Positions 21,026 to 30,400 of a stretch of DNA of 32,175 bases are shown here, piece after piece. The DNA is taken from assembly GCA_900322215.1 (NCBI GenBank), contig ONYW01000017.1:1-32175 (forward strand). The letters run 5' to 3'. How positions within the stretch are numbered: position 1 is the first letter of the stretch; the number at the start of each line of letters is the position of its first letter. The position numbers and the translations under genes are program-made. Source of the stretch: an uncultured Eubacteriales bacterium (GTDB taxonomy: Bacteria > Bacillota > Clostridia > Christensenellales > CAG-917). A model generated the notes under the pieces. That model did not search any database. It was given only the letters and a program-made list of their open reading frames with translations, and was not told where the DNA came from.

Positions 21026-22210
21026 ATGTTGTACGGAAAAAACGTCGTTCTCGGCGTGAGCGGAGGCATCGCGGTCTACAAGGCTTGTGAAATCGTCTCA
21101 AGACTTAAAAAACTCGGCGCAAACGTCGACGTGATTATGACGGATCACGCGACCGAGTTTGTCACCCCGCTTACGTTTCAAACGCTGGCAAAATCCGCCG
21201 TTGTTTTGAATCCGTTCGAACCGGTTAAGGAATTTGACATCAACCATATTTCGCTTGCAAAAAAAGCGGACGTCTTTCTCGTTGCGCCGGCGACGGCAAA
21301 CGTTATCGCAAAATTCGCGCAAGGGATAGCGGACGATATGCTTTCAACGACGTATCTCGCTTCCACAGCGCACAAAATCATTTGTCCCGCGATGAACGTC
21401 AACATGTATGAGGACGTCACGACTCAGCAAAATATGCAAATTCTCAAAGACAGGGGAGTGGAATTTGTCGATTCTACAGTCGGACTTCTTGCGTGCGGAG
21501 ACGTCGGCAAAGGTCGTATGGCGGAGCCTGCGGACATCGTGAGAGCGGTTGAAAACTATCTTACGCCTTGTCAGGACTTTGCGGACAAAACCGTGCTGAT
21601 TACTGCGGGCGGAACGGAAGAGAGCATTGACGGCGTTCGCGTGCTTACAAACCGTTCGAGCGGAAAAATGGGCGCGGCGCTTTGTCAGGCTGTTTCGGAC
21701 AGGGGTGGAAAAGTCCTGTTTGTGCATGCAAATATGTCCGTTCCCGTGCCAAACTGCGTCGCCGAGGATATAAGAGTGAAAACTACTGACGAGATGCTCG
21801 CCGCCTGCAAAGCGCTTTGCAAAAAAGCGGACGTCTATATTTTTGCCGCGGCGCCTGCGGATTACAAACTCAAAAACAAGTTTAAAAACAAGATAAAGGG
21901 CGACGCGCTTACGCTTGAATTTGTCAAAAATCCCGACATCGCAAGGACACTCGGCGAAAATAAGGGTGAGGCAAAGTCCGTCATATTCTGCGCGGAGACG
22001 ACAAATCTCGTTGAGTCCGCAAAGCAAAAACTCGCCCTCAAAAACGCCGACCTCGTCGTCGCCAACGACGTGTCAAGAAAGGACATTGGTTTTGAAGTCG
22101 ACGAAAACGAAGCGGTGATTATCGGAAAAGACGGAAAAGAATTTGCGGCAGGCAAACTTTCAAAGCGCCGCCTTGCGGACGTAATACTTGACAAAATTTT
22201 GTTGATTTAA
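21026..22210 (+). CDS. coaBC: Bifunctional phosphopantothenoylcysteine decarboxylase/synthetase
   Basis: A 394-residue two-domain coenzyme A biosynthesis enzyme. The N-terminal CoaC flavoprotein part has GVSGGIAVYKA, the catalytic His in INHISLAKKAD, PAMNVNMYE and the active-site Cys in LLACGDVGKGRM. The C-terminal CoaB part has ITAGGTEESIDGVR, NRSSGKMG and the catalytic Lys-containing LALKNADLVVAND. It condenses 4'-phosphopantothenate with cysteine (CTP) and decarboxylates the product. It begins 3 nt after rpoZ without a clear SD, suggesting coupling. Its stop TAA overlaps the priA ATG by one base. Confidence 0.95.
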   Translation: MLYGKNVVLGVSGGIAVYKACEIVSRLKKLGANVDVIMTDHATEFVTPLTFQTLAKSAVVLNPFEPVKEFDINHISLAKKADVFLVAPATANVIAKFAQGIADDMLSTTYLASTAHKIICPAMNVNMYEDVTTQQNMQILKDRGVEFVDSTVGLLACGDVGKGRMAEPADIVRAVENYLTPCQDFADKTVLITAGGTEESIDGVRVLTNRSSGKMGAALCQAVSDRGGKVLFVHANMSVPVPNCVAEDIRVKTTDEMLAACKALCKKADVYIFAAAPADYKLKNKFKNKIKGDALTLEFVKNPDIARTLGENKGEAKSVIFCAETTNLVESAKQKLALKNADLVVANDVSRKDIGFEVDENEAVIIGKDGKEFAAGKLSKRRLADVILDKILLI

Positions 22211-24387
22211 TGGTTTTAGAAGTTATTGTTGACATATCAAGCAACGAGATAGACCGCACCTTCGACTATTCGGGTGCGGATTGTCCTATCGGCAGTCGCG
22301 TCGTCGTTGAATTTGGTCGTCAGCACATGATAGGCTTTGTCATCGGAAAGAAAGAAAATTCCGAATACGGCAAGGCGCTAAAGCCCGCAAAATATCTCGA
22401 TACGCCGATAAACGACGAGCAGCTCGCACTCATGGACTTTATGCGAAAGTCGTATAATCTCCGCTATATAGACGTGCTCAGGCTCTTCGTTCCGGCAAAA
22501 CTGAGAGAGGAACGCGATCCCGAGTTTACGAGAATATTCTTGACTGTAGACGATTCGAGACCGCTTGAAGAACTCAAACGTATAGTCGGTGACAGGGCAA
22601 AAAAACAGCAGGAAGCCCTCGACTTTATCGCGGCGACATCCGGGCAATTTTTGAGTCTTCTCGTCGGCAAATTCGGCGTGTCGGCAATAAACGGCATAAG
22701 AGAAAAGGGAGTCGTCAAAGAGAATAAAATTCACGAACGCTCAGCACCTCTCGGCACTCTCAAAAAGGAAAAAAAGACGGTCGTACTCACGGCGGATCAG
22801 GCTCTCGCCGTTGACAAAATCACAAACGGTAAGGGCGTGTTTTTGCTTCACGGCGTCACGGGCTCGGGCAAGACGGAGATCTATGAGACGGTCATAGAGA
22901 AGTTTTTGGAGCAAGGGAAGACGGCTATTATGCTTGTCCCCGAGATTTCGCTTACTCCTCAAATGCTCGGACTCTTTCGGGCAAGATTCGGAGAAAGCGT
23001 CGCGATACTCCACAGCGGTCTCAACGCAAGCGAGAGGTATGACGAGTGGAAGAGACTCTACACGGGGGAGGCAAAAATCGCTATAGGCGCGAGGTCGGCT
23101 ATCTTTGCACCGCTAAAGAATATAGGCGCGATAATCATTGACGAGGAGCACGACACGTCCTACCTTAGCGAATCCAACCCTCGCTATGACACAAAGGCAG
23201 TCGCAAAGTTCAGGGCAAACACCTGCGGTGCGGTCCTCGTGCTCGGATCCGCAACTCCCGACATGGAGACGTATCTAAGCGCAACCGAAGGCAAATATAC
23301 GCTCATCACTCTCAAAAACCGCATTTCTTCGCACGGACTTCCCGAGATGGAAATCGTCGATATGACGCAGGAATTCAGACAGGGCAACAGGGGACTGTTT
23401 TCAAAGACGCTCGAAGAGGCGATAAGAGAGAAACTTGAAAAGAAAGAACAAGTTATGCTCTTTCTCAACCGCAGGGGCTACGCATCGTTTATTCGCTGCA
23501 AAGAATGCGGGTATATCGCAAAATGCGAGGACTGCGACATCTCCCTTACGTACCACAAAGAAGACAACGAACTCAAATGCCACTATTGCGGCAGGAGATA
23601 CCACATGCTGTCCAAATGCCCTAACTGCGGAAGTACGGAGATAAAGCAGGGGCGCATCGGCACGGAGAAGGTCGTCGACGAACTCAAAAAGATTTTTCCG
23701 AACGTTCGCACGCTCAGAATGGACAACGACACGACGGCAAGAAAGGACAGCTATTTCAAGATATTAAACGCCTTTGCAAACGGCGAGGCGGACGTGCTTG
23801 TCGGCACGCAAATGATAGCGAAAGGGCACGATTTTCCAAACGTCACCTTAGTTGGCATACTGGAAGCCGACCAAGCGCTGTATTTCAGCGATTATCGTTC
23901 GTCCGAGAGGACTTTTCAACTCATCACCCAGGTCGCAGGCAGAGCGGGAAGAGCGGACAAGGAAGGGAGAGTCATACTGCAAACTTATGCGCCTAAACAC
24001 TATGTGTTTAGATTTGGAAAATCCTACGACTATTTAGGGTTTTGGAAAAAGGAAATCAACACGCGTCTCGTCACAAAATTCCCGCCGTACACAAAGATCG
24101 TGAGGGTGCTACTCACGTCGCTTGAAGAGGAAGACGTCGTGAACAGCACGCGCAATATATACAAAGGCGTTCAGGCACTCGAGGCAAGATACGGCAAGTT
24201 TGTCTACTTGGGAGCCGCGAGGTCGCCCGTCACCCGTATGAACGGACTCATAAGGTATCAAGTCATGATGCGCGTGGTGCCCGAAGAGTTCGATCTTATC
24301 ATCTCGGAGGTATACCGCCTCTGCGACGAAAACAAACCGAAGAAAGGTAGCGGATTTGTAGAAATCAATCCGCAAAGCATGATATAA
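22210..24387 (+). CDS. priA: Primosomal replication restart helicase PriA
   Basis: A 725-residue superfamily 2 helicase that reloads the replisome at stalled forks. N-terminal 3'-DNA-end binding and winged-helix parts are followed by Walker A GVTGSGKTEIY, DEEHD (DEAH-type box), and a zinc module of eight Cys in four pairs (CKEC, CEDC, CHYC, CPNC). The C-terminal helicase lobe has GTQMIAKGHDFPNVT and QVAGRAGR. Length is normal. The start overlaps the coaBC stop (TAATG). Confidence 0.96.
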   Translation: MVLEVIVDISSNEIDRTFDYSGADCPIGSRVVVEFGRQHMIGFVIGKKENSEYGKALKPAKYLDTPINDEQLALMDFMRKSYNLRYIDVLRLFVPAKLREERDPEFTRIFLTVDDSRPLEELKRIVGDRAKKQQEALDFIAATSGQFLSLLVGKFGVSAINGIREKGVVKENKIHERSAPLGTLKKEKKTVVLTADQALAVDKITNGKGVFLLHGVTGSGKTEIYETVIEKFLEQGKTAIMLVPEISLTPQMLGLFRARFGESVAILHSGLNASERYDEWKRLYTGEAKIAIGARSAIFAPLKNIGAIIIDEEHDTSYLSESNPRYDTKAVAKFRANTCGAVLVLGSATPDMETYLSATEGKYTLITLKNRISSHGLPEMEIVDMTQEFRQGNRGLFSKTLEEAIREKLEKKEQVMLFLNRRGYASFIRCKECGYIAKCEDCDISLTYHKEDNELKCHYCGRRYHMLSKCPNCGSTEIKQGRIGTEKVVDELKKIFPNVRTLRMDNDTTARKDSYFKILNAFANGEADVLVGTQMIAKGHDFPNVTLVGILEADQALYFSDYRSSERTFQLITQVAGRAGRADKEGRVILQTYAPKHYVFRFGKSYDYLGFWKKEINTRLVTKFPPYTKIVRVLLTSLEEEDVVNSTRNIYKGVQALEARYGKFVYLGAARSPVTRMNGLIRYQVMMRVVPEEFDLIISEVYRLCDENKPKKGSGFVEINPQSMI

Positions 24388-24398
24388 AAGAGGAAACT

Positions 24399-24857
24399 AT
24401 GGCAAAAAGAATTATCGTTCAAGTCCCCGATCCGATTCTTACGAAGAAGTGTAGAGTCGTAGATAGTTTTGACGCAAGGCTTTGGACTTTGCTCGACGAC
24501 ATGAAAGACACCGTCAAGGCTGCAAACGGCGCAGGTCTTGCCGCTCCGCAAGTGGCGGTCTTGAAGCGCGTATGCGTCGTTGACACGGAGGACGGCTATT
24601 TTGAACTTGTAAACCCCGTCATCACATCCACGAGCGGAGAGCAGTCGGGCATGGAGGGTTGTCTCTCCGTTCCGAAAAAGTACGGCACGGTCGTACGCCC
24701 CGAAAAAGTCACCTGCGTTGCGCAGGATAGATTCGGCGAAAAGCACACCTACAAGGTGAAAGGCTTTACAGCGCGCGCGTTTTGTCACGAAATCGACCAC
24801 CTCGACGGCATCGTCTACACGACGAAAGCGGAAGAGTTTTTCGACTCCGAAGACTAA
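24399..24857 (+). CDS. def: Peptide deformylase
   Basis: A 152-residue metalloenzyme removing the formyl group from nascent N-terminal Met. The three signatures are complete: GAGLAAPQV, EGCLSVP (metal-binding Cys) and CHEIDHLDG (HExxH, two His ligands and catalytic Glu). SD in AAAGAGGAAAC. Placed 11 nt after priA and before fmt, so formylation and deformylation enzymes are neighbours. Confidence 0.96.
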   Translation: MAKRIIVQVPDPILTKKCRVVDSFDARLWTLLDDMKDTVKAANGAGLAAPQVAVLKRVCVVDTEDGYFELVNPVITSTSGEQSGMEGCLSVPKKYGTVVRPEKVTCVAQDRFGEKHTYKVKGFTARAFCHEIDHLDGIVYTTKAEEFFDSED

Positions 24858-25026
24858 CTTCGTTAGGTTATTATTGCTATGCGTCTCACACAAACTATGA
24901 GGGAGCAATGCGACATGGTCACCGACTACCGATTTTGTCAGTTCATTATTGCTGAATATTCCACTCAAATTTTAGTGCGACACAACAAAAGAAGTTGGCA
25001 AAAATGAGTGCATCGTTTATTAAATT

Positions 25027-25956
25027 ATGAAAATAGTTTTTATGGGCACACCGGATTTTTCCGCAGTTGTGCTTGAAAAATTGAATAGCGTATATCCGGT
25101 ATCCGCCGTCGTCACGGGACTTGACAAGCCTGTCGGGCGCGGCTATCAACTGAAACCCTCTCCCGCAAAAGTCAAAGCGGAGGAACTCGGCATTCCTGTT
25201 TTGCAATACGAAAAGGTGTCGAGAGAGGGTTTAGACGACATAAGAGCGCTTGAACCCGACGTTATCGTCACTGCGGCGTTCGGACAAATCCTCTCGACCG
25301 CGTTTTTGGAGATTCCGAAGTTTGCGGTGCTCAATGTACATGCGTCGCTTCTTCCTGCGTATCGCGGTTCTTCGCCGATACAGTGGTCGATAATAAACGG
25401 CGACGAGTATACTGGCATTACAATTATGAAGACGGTAAAAGCCGTTGACGCAGGCGATATTCTCCTTCAAAAGCGTACTAAAATCGGCGAGAAAGAGACC
25501 GCTGGCGAACTCTTTGACAGACTTGCGATTCTCGGCGGAGAGGCGATAGTCGAGGCTCTTAAACTGGTAGAAGACGGTAGAGCGCAATTTGTTCCTCAAG
25601 ACGAGAGCAAAGTGTCGCACTGCTCGATGATCGCAAAGGAAGACGGAGAAATCTCTTTTGACAAGACCGCAAAAGAACTTGACTGTTTTGTGAGAGGTAT
25701 GTCGCCGTGGCCGTCCGCCTACACGCAGGTTTTTGACAAAAAACTCAAAGTTTTTGCCATTCAAAAGGTAGAGTGCGAGAGATGCGGAAAGGCGGGCGAA
25801 GTGCTTGCCGCAAACGAAAAACAAGGGCTTATCGTCCAAGTCAAGGACGGAGCGGTACGCCTTTCGGACATCCAATTAGAGGGCGGAAAGCGAATGAACG
25901 ACGCCGACTTTTTGCGCGGTAGAAAGATAGAGACGGGCACGGTTTTGGGACGATGA
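25027..25956 (+). CDS. fmt: Methionyl-tRNA formyltransferase
   Basis: A 309-residue enzyme that formylates initiator Met-tRNA using 10-formyl-THF. It has MGTPDFSAVVLEKL at the N-terminus, the catalytic Asn/His segment VLNVHASLLPAYRGSSPIQW, and the catalytic Asp segment in AVDAGDIL. HAS replaces the usual HPS, a common variant. The C-terminal OB-like tRNA-binding domain begins near FAIQKVE. There is no clear SD before ATG 25027. 169 bp of non-coding DNA, with a CTAAC/GTTAG hairpin right at the def stop, separate it from def. Overlaps rsmB by 4 nt (ATGA). Confidence 0.95.
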   Translation: MKIVFMGTPDFSAVVLEKLNSVYPVSAVVTGLDKPVGRGYQLKPSPAKVKAEELGIPVLQYEKVSREGLDDIRALEPDVIVTAAFGQILSTAFLEIPKFAVLNVHASLLPAYRGSSPIQWSIINGDEYTGITIMKTVKAVDAGDILLQKRTKIGEKETAGELFDRLAILGGEAIVEALKLVEDGRAQFVPQDESKVSHCSMIAKEDGEISFDKTAKELDCFVRGMSPWPSAYTQVFDKKLKVFAIQKVECERCGKAGEVLAANEKQGLIVQVKDGAVRLSDIQLEGGKRMNDADFLRGRKIETGTVLGR

Positions 25957-27227
25957 GACGGCACATCAATTCAGCACTCAAAATACTCACTAAGGTTTTC
26001 AGCGAAAAGGCATATTCAAATATGGCTTTTTATGGCGAAGACGTGAGCGATATGACGACAAAGCTCGTCTATGGCGTGCTGGACGAAAACGTCAAAATCG
26101 AGTACGTTTTGTCCTTGCTCGTCAAGAAAAAACCGCAAAACGTCGTATACGTGCTTCTCAAAATCGGCACCTATGCAATAATGAACCTTACGGACGTTCC
26201 GACTTTTGCCATAGTCAGCGAATGCGTCGAGGTGGCAAAGATGAACGGAAAGGGTGCCAACGCGGGCTTTGTCAATGCCGTACTCAAAAAGGTTGCGGCA
26301 AAAGAGTACGAATTGCCTGAAAAATCCGCAAAGAATTACTTGTCCGTTACATATTCAAAACCCGAGTGGTTCGTGCAAAAACTCGTCAAACAGTACGGCA
26401 AAGAAACTGCGGAACAAATCGTCTCCGCAAAGCCGTTTGAACTCGAACATATAAGAGTCAATTCAAGACTTTCAACTCTTGAAGAGGTCAAAAAAACGCT
26501 TGACAGAGCGGACGAGCCGTACAGGGAGAGCGAAGTCGGAGGACTTGTCTTAAAGGCTACGGACACTGTAGCAAATCTTTTCAAAAAAGGCATTGTGACA
26601 TATCAGTCGCCGTCCTCGATTCTCGCCGTCTATGCCTTAGGACTGAGAGACGGAGCGGACGTGCTCGATCTTTGCTCGGCGCCGGGCGGAAAAGCGATTC
26701 TTATGAGCGAACTCACGCCGCATGGCAAGGTCACAGCCTGCGACGTTCATCCGCACAGGGTGAAACTCATTCAGTCCTACAAAGAGCGCATGAAGGCTCA
26801 AAACGTCGAGACTCTGACGTCCGACGCGTCCAAGTTCAACGAAGAGTGGGAAGGCAAGTTCGACTACGTCCTGCTCGATGCGCCTTGTTCGTGTTTCGGG
26901 ACTTTCAGAAAGCATCCCGATGTGTTTCTCTCAAGGGGAGAAAGTGACCTCGCCGGTATTGCAAAAACTCAACGAGATATTTTGAAAAATGCCGTTAGAT
27001 ACCTGAAAAACGGCGGTATGCTCGTGTATTCTACTTGTACCGTCTTCGACGAGGAAAACACGCAGGTCGTAAATTCGATACTCAGTGGCGAAGAATATGC
27101 ACTTGAAAAAATCGTGTTTTACAGCGAGGCTCTAAATGACAAGTTTGCGGACAACAACGGATGTATATCCATTCTTCCGCACGACGAATACGACGGATTC
27201 TTTATTGCGAAGATAAAGAGAATTTAA
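25953..27227 (+). CDS. rsmB: 16S rRNA cytosine-C5 methyltransferase (RsmB/Sun)
   Basis: A 424-residue protein: N-terminal NusB-like RNA-binding domain (about 1-140) and C-terminal Rossmann methyltransferase. SAM site DLCSAPGGKA, motif IV DAPCSCFGTFRKHPD (usual DAPCSGxG), motif VI YSTCTVFDEEN with the catalytic Cys. It methylates C967 (E. coli numbering) of 16S rRNA. Start overlaps the fmt stop (ATGA), and rlmN follows 1 nt after, so the three are co-translated. Confidence 0.94.
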   Translation: MRRHINSALKILTKVFSEKAYSNMAFYGEDVSDMTTKLVYGVLDENVKIEYVLSLLVKKKPQNVVYVLLKIGTYAIMNLTDVPTFAIVSECVEVAKMNGKGANAGFVNAVLKKVAAKEYELPEKSAKNYLSVTYSKPEWFVQKLVKQYGKETAEQIVSAKPFELEHIRVNSRLSTLEEVKKTLDRADEPYRESEVGGLVLKATDTVANLFKKGIVTYQSPSSILAVYALGLRDGADVLDLCSAPGGKAILMSELTPHGKVTACDVHPHRVKLIQSYKERMKAQNVETLTSDASKFNEEWEGKFDYVLLDAPCSCFGTFRKHPDVFLSRGESDLAGIAKTQRDILKNAVRYLKNGGMLVYSTCTVFDEENTQVVNSILSGEEYALEKIVFYSEALNDKFADNNGCISILPHDEYDGFFIAKIKRI

Positions 27228-27228
27228 T

Positions 27229-28275
27229 ATGGAAAAGACCGTACTTCTTTCAAAATCTATACAAGAACTGACTGAACTCTTTCCGTCTCAACCGAAATTT
27301 GTGCCAAAGCAAATCTACGGTTTTTTGATGGACGGCAAAAACTTCGACGAGATGACCTCGCTCAAAAAAGAGTTCAGAGAGGAATTAAAGGCAAATTATA
27401 TTGCAAATCCGATAGAGATTTTGGAAGTCTTTGAAGGAAAACTCGGCACTAAGAAATACCTTTTCAAACTCACGGACGGCAACCTCATAGAGGGCGTGTA
27501 CATGCCGCACGACTACGGCAATACGCTTTGTCTTTCCACACAAGTCGGGTGTCGAATGATGTGCAACTTTTGCGCGTCCTGCCTTGACGGGCTTCTTCGC
27601 AACCTGACGTCCGCCGAGATGCTCGGGCAAGTCGTCGCAGTCAACCGCGACAACTGCGGTACGGCAAAGGCGAGGGCTGTCACAAATCTTGTGCTTATGG
27701 GAAGCGGGGAGCCGTTTGACAACTATGAAAACGTGCTTGACTTTTTGAACAAGGTGTCGGAGGACGGCGGTATCAACATAAGCGAGCGAAACATCTCGCT
27801 TTCAACCTCCGGACTTTGCGACAAAATCAAAGATTTTGCCGACAGCGGACACAAGGTCACTTTGTCAATAAGCCTTCACGCGCCGTTTGACGAACTCAGG
27901 TCAAATCTTATGCCTGTGAACAAGCGTTTCCCGATTTCGAAACTCGTGAAAGCCGCAAAGTACTATTTTGACAAGACGGGCAGGCGCGTAATATTCGAGT
28001 ACACGCTCATCAAGGGCGAAAACGATTCGGACGCCTGTGCAAAGGAACTTGCAAGACTCACAAAAGGTTTCCCGTCTCACGTCAACCTGATTCGTTTGAA
28101 CGAGGTCAAGGAGCGCGATCATACGGCACCGAGCGAGGACGCAACGCAGGAGTTCCTTAAAAAACTTGAAAAACTCGGCGTGTCTGCAACGATAAGAAAG
28201 AGCCTCGGAAACGACATAGAGGGTGCGTGCGGACAACTTCGCCGCAGGTATATAGAGGATCAAACACACGAGTAA
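27229..28275 (+). CDS. rlmN: Dual-specificity 23S rRNA A2503 / tRNA A37 C2-methyltransferase
   Basis: A 348-residue radical SAM enzyme. The 4Fe-4S cluster motif is CRMMCNFC, following the conserved TLCLSTQVG. The methylated second Cys lies in the C-terminal EGACGQLRRRY motif. LMGSGEPFDNYENV and LSISLHAPFDELRS are typical RlmN segments. An extra Cys follows the cluster (FCASCLDG, usually CASTxxG). In Bacillus the prpC-prkC pair follows; here rsgA comes next. Confidence 0.95.
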   Translation: MEKTVLLSKSIQELTELFPSQPKFVPKQIYGFLMDGKNFDEMTSLKKEFREELKANYIANPIEILEVFEGKLGTKKYLFKLTDGNLIEGVYMPHDYGNTLCLSTQVGCRMMCNFCASCLDGLLRNLTSAEMLGQVVAVNRDNCGTAKARAVTNLVLMGSGEPFDNYENVLDFLNKVSEDGGINISERNISLSTSGLCDKIKDFADSGHKVTLSISLHAPFDELRSNLMPVNKRFPISKLVKAAKYYFDKTGRRVIFEYTLIKGENDSDACAKELARLTKGFPSHVNLIRLNEVKERDHTAPSEDATQEFLKKLEKLGVSATIRKSLGNDIEGACGQLRRRYIEDQTHE

Positions 28276-28350
28276 ACTTTTTGAAAACAATACAAAGTTT
28301 GCGCTGTATTATTGTTTCAACAGGTTGGAGATAAAGAAAATTACGAGCCT

Positions 28351-29205
28351 ATGAAAACGATAGACGGAAGAGTCATAAAAGCGGTTGCTTCAAAATTTTT
28401 CGTTGACACCTTGGAGGGCGTCAAGGTTTGTTTTGCAAGAAAACGCTTGAAAACAGGCGGAATAATCTTTGTCGGCGACTACGTGACTGTCGCAAAAGAC
28501 AGGGGAGACTTTGTCATCGAAGAGGTTAAACCCCGCAAAAATCAACTCATTCGTCCTTACGTTTCAAACATAGATATATGCCTCATCGTGATTTCTCCCG
28601 AGCCTGAGCCCGACTTCGTGCTTGTGGACAAAATCATCGTCAACTGCTTGGAGCAACGCATAACTCCCGTACTCGTCAAGAATAAGGACGATATAAAGCC
28701 CGTCGACACCTCAGAATATGACGGCGTAGTCAAACAATTCGTTTGTTCGGCGGCAACGGGAAACGGAGTGCAGGAGATAGTCGATTTTGCAAAAGGCAAA
28801 ACGGTATGTTTTGCAGGTCAGTCGGCTGTCGGCAAAAGTTCGCTCATCAACACTATACTCGACTGCGACATGCTCGAAGTCGGAGAACTCGCAAAGAAGA
28901 TAAAGCGCGGAAAAAACACAACCCGAAAAACCGAGATTTTCAGCCTGAACGGTACGTATTTTGTTGATACATGTGGTTTTTCCATGCTTGAAACCGTCGA
29001 CGTCGAGCCAAAGGATTTGCGACTCTATTACGACGATTTTGAGGCGTTCAGACGCGAGTGCAGGTTTTCGAGTTGCACGCACACGGACGAGCCCGACTGC
29101 GCCGTAAAGGCGCACGTCGGAAAAGAGATCGGAAAGGGAAGATACGAGAGATACCTCGCCATCTACAAAGAACTTGTCGAGCGCAAAGAAAACAAATACG
29201 ACTGA
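28351..29205 (+). CDS. rsgA: Ribosome small subunit-dependent GTPase A
   Basis: A 284-residue circularly permuted GTPase acting in late 30S maturation. An N-terminal OB fold opens MKTIDGRVIKAVASKFFV, which fixes ATG 28351 rather than the in-frame TTG at 28312. Motifs come in permuted order: NKDD (G4), GQSAVGKSS (G1, 156-164), GKNTTRKTE (G2; usual GRHTTT), DTCGFS (G3; usual DTPGF). The C-terminal zinc site is ECRFSSCTHTDEPDC. SD is weak (GAG 5 nt before ATG). Its normal upstream partners prpC-prkC are absent. Confidence 0.94.
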   Translation: MKTIDGRVIKAVASKFFVDTLEGVKVCFARKRLKTGGIIFVGDYVTVAKDRGDFVIEEVKPRKNQLIRPYVSNIDICLIVISPEPEPDFVLVDKIIVNCLEQRITPVLVKNKDDIKPVDTSEYDGVVKQFVCSAATGNGVQEIVDFAKGKTVCFAGQSAVGKSSLINTILDCDMLEVGELAKKIKRGKNTTRKTEIFSLNGTYFVDTCGFSMLETVDVEPKDLRLYYDDFEAFRRECRFSSCTHTDEPDCAVKAHVGKEIGKGRYERYLAIYKELVERKENKYD

Positions 29206-29206
29206 C

Positions 29207-29225
29207 ACACGCTTCGCGTGTTTGT
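29207..29225 (+). terminator. Weak terminator after rsgA
   Basis: ACACGC/GCGTGT with a TTC loop directly after the stop codon, followed by TTGTTATTT, an imperfect T-run. Confidence 0.45.
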
Positions 29226-29447
29226 TATTTGTGCGTTCACGGTATGTATGTGTGCTGATTATGCGTGCGGGAACTATATGTGAGTTGTCATGTGACAATT
29301 GTTCATGCGCTCAAATATGCGCTTAACGCAGTGCATAGTGTTTGTGGGTATTATCAAAAAACGTGAGTGCGCTTGCGCGAGAATTGAGATATTGCGATAC
29401 TAATTAAATAAAATACTAATAAAAAACCGATTTTTGAGGATTATAAG

Positions 29448-30095
29448 ATGAAAATGCTGGTTGCACCGTCGATACTTTCGGCGGATTTTGGGAAAATGGC
29501 GGAAGCCGTCGAAAACGTAAAGCTTTGGGGCGCCGACTGGGTGCATTGCGACGTTATGGACGGTGTGTACGTGCCGAACATCACTTTCGGTATGCCAATG
29601 GTGAAAGCGCTAAGAAAGTACAGCGATATGGTGCTTGACGTCCACCTTATGATAACAAAGCCCGAAAAGTACGTCGGGCAGTTTTGCGACGCAGGCGCGG
29701 ATATCGTGACTTTCCATCCGGAGGCGTCGGACGACGTGCAAGGTGCGCTTGACGAGATAAAATCAAAGGGCAAAAAGTGCGGCCTTGTCATCAATGCGGA
29801 TCAGCCTTTTGAAATCGTTGAGAAATATCTTGCAAGCATCGACCTGCTCCTCATCATGACCGTTCAAGCAGGCTTTGGCGGTCAAAGTTTTAAGCCAGAA
29901 TGCGTTGAAAAGGCTGCAAAGGGCGCCGAACTTCGCAAAAAATTCGGCTATTCCTACCTTATTGAGATAGACGGTGGCGTATCTCCCAAGAACGTTGAAC
30001 TCTTAAAGCAAGCGGGCGCCGACGTCGTAGTCGCGGGCAGTTCCGTCTTTAAGTCGGAGAATCCGTCTCTCACAGTCAAACAAATGCAAATTTAA
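29448..30095 (+). CDS. rpe: Ribulose-phosphate 3-epimerase
   Basis: A 215-residue TIM-barrel metal-dependent enzyme of the pentose phosphate pathway, interconverting ribulose-5-P and xylulose-5-P. APSILSADF opening, HCDVMDGVYVPNITFG (metal-binding His/Asp), VLDVHLMI, MTVQAGFGGQSF, EIDGGVSPKN (Asp) and a phosphate-binding VVAGSSVF are all present. GAGG SD lies 9 nt before ATG. It follows rsgA as in Bacillus, after a 242-bp gap containing small hairpins; the usual thiN is missing downstream. Confidence 0.96.
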   Translation: MKMLVAPSILSADFGKMAEAVENVKLWGADWVHCDVMDGVYVPNITFGMPMVKALRKYSDMVLDVHLMITKPEKYVGQFCDAGADIVTFHPEASDDVQGALDEIKSKGKKCGLVINADQPFEIVEKYLASIDLLLIMTVQAGFGGQSFKPECVEKAAKGAELRKKFGYSYLIEIDGGVSPKNVELLKQAGADVVVAGSSVFKSENPSLTVKQMQI

Positions 30096-30109
30096 GGCTT
30101 CGCCTTTTT
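30094..30109 (+). terminator. Terminator of rpe
   Basis: AAGGC-TTC-GCCTT followed by T5, overlapping the rpe stop codon. Confidence 0.8.
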
Positions 30110-30296
30110 GTTCTTATTATTCTATAATAAAAAACGACAATACCGCCATATTTTTCCTGCACAACATGCGCCGTATTGACTTGCAAAGTAAGTTGTAACG
30201 TGCGCTATACTGACTTGTTTGTTAGTTTTTGTTTGCGGTATAAACTTTATTTTTGTAGTAAAAGTTTTGATTTTGCATGAAAATATAATGCAATAT

Positions 30297-30336
30297 ACAC
30301 AAATCGTGTTTTGAAAACTCAAGACACGATTTGTGT
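30297..30336. repeat. Perfect 13-bp inverted repeat between rpe and spoVM
   Basis: ACACAAATCGTGT (30297-30309) pairs exactly with ACACGATTTGTGT (30324-30336) around a 14-nt loop. No strong T-run on either side. The rest of 30110-30377 is AT-rich and shows no gene. Confidence 0.5.
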
Positions 30337-30377
30337 TATTTAGCGAATAATCCTGCAAAATTGCAGCGAAATAATGC

Positions 30378-30400
30378 AAAAAGAGGGCATATTATTGCCC
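30378..30400 (-). terminator. Terminator of the spoVM-like gene
   Basis: On the minus strand GGGCA (30400-30396) pairs with TGCCC (30389-30385), then T5. The stem includes the last codons and stop of the small gene. Confidence 0.75.

Noticed and set aside
30122-30379. 85-codon minus-strand frame after the spoVM terminator
   Set aside because: AT-rich, no SD, lies beyond a terminator and spans a perfect inverted repeat.
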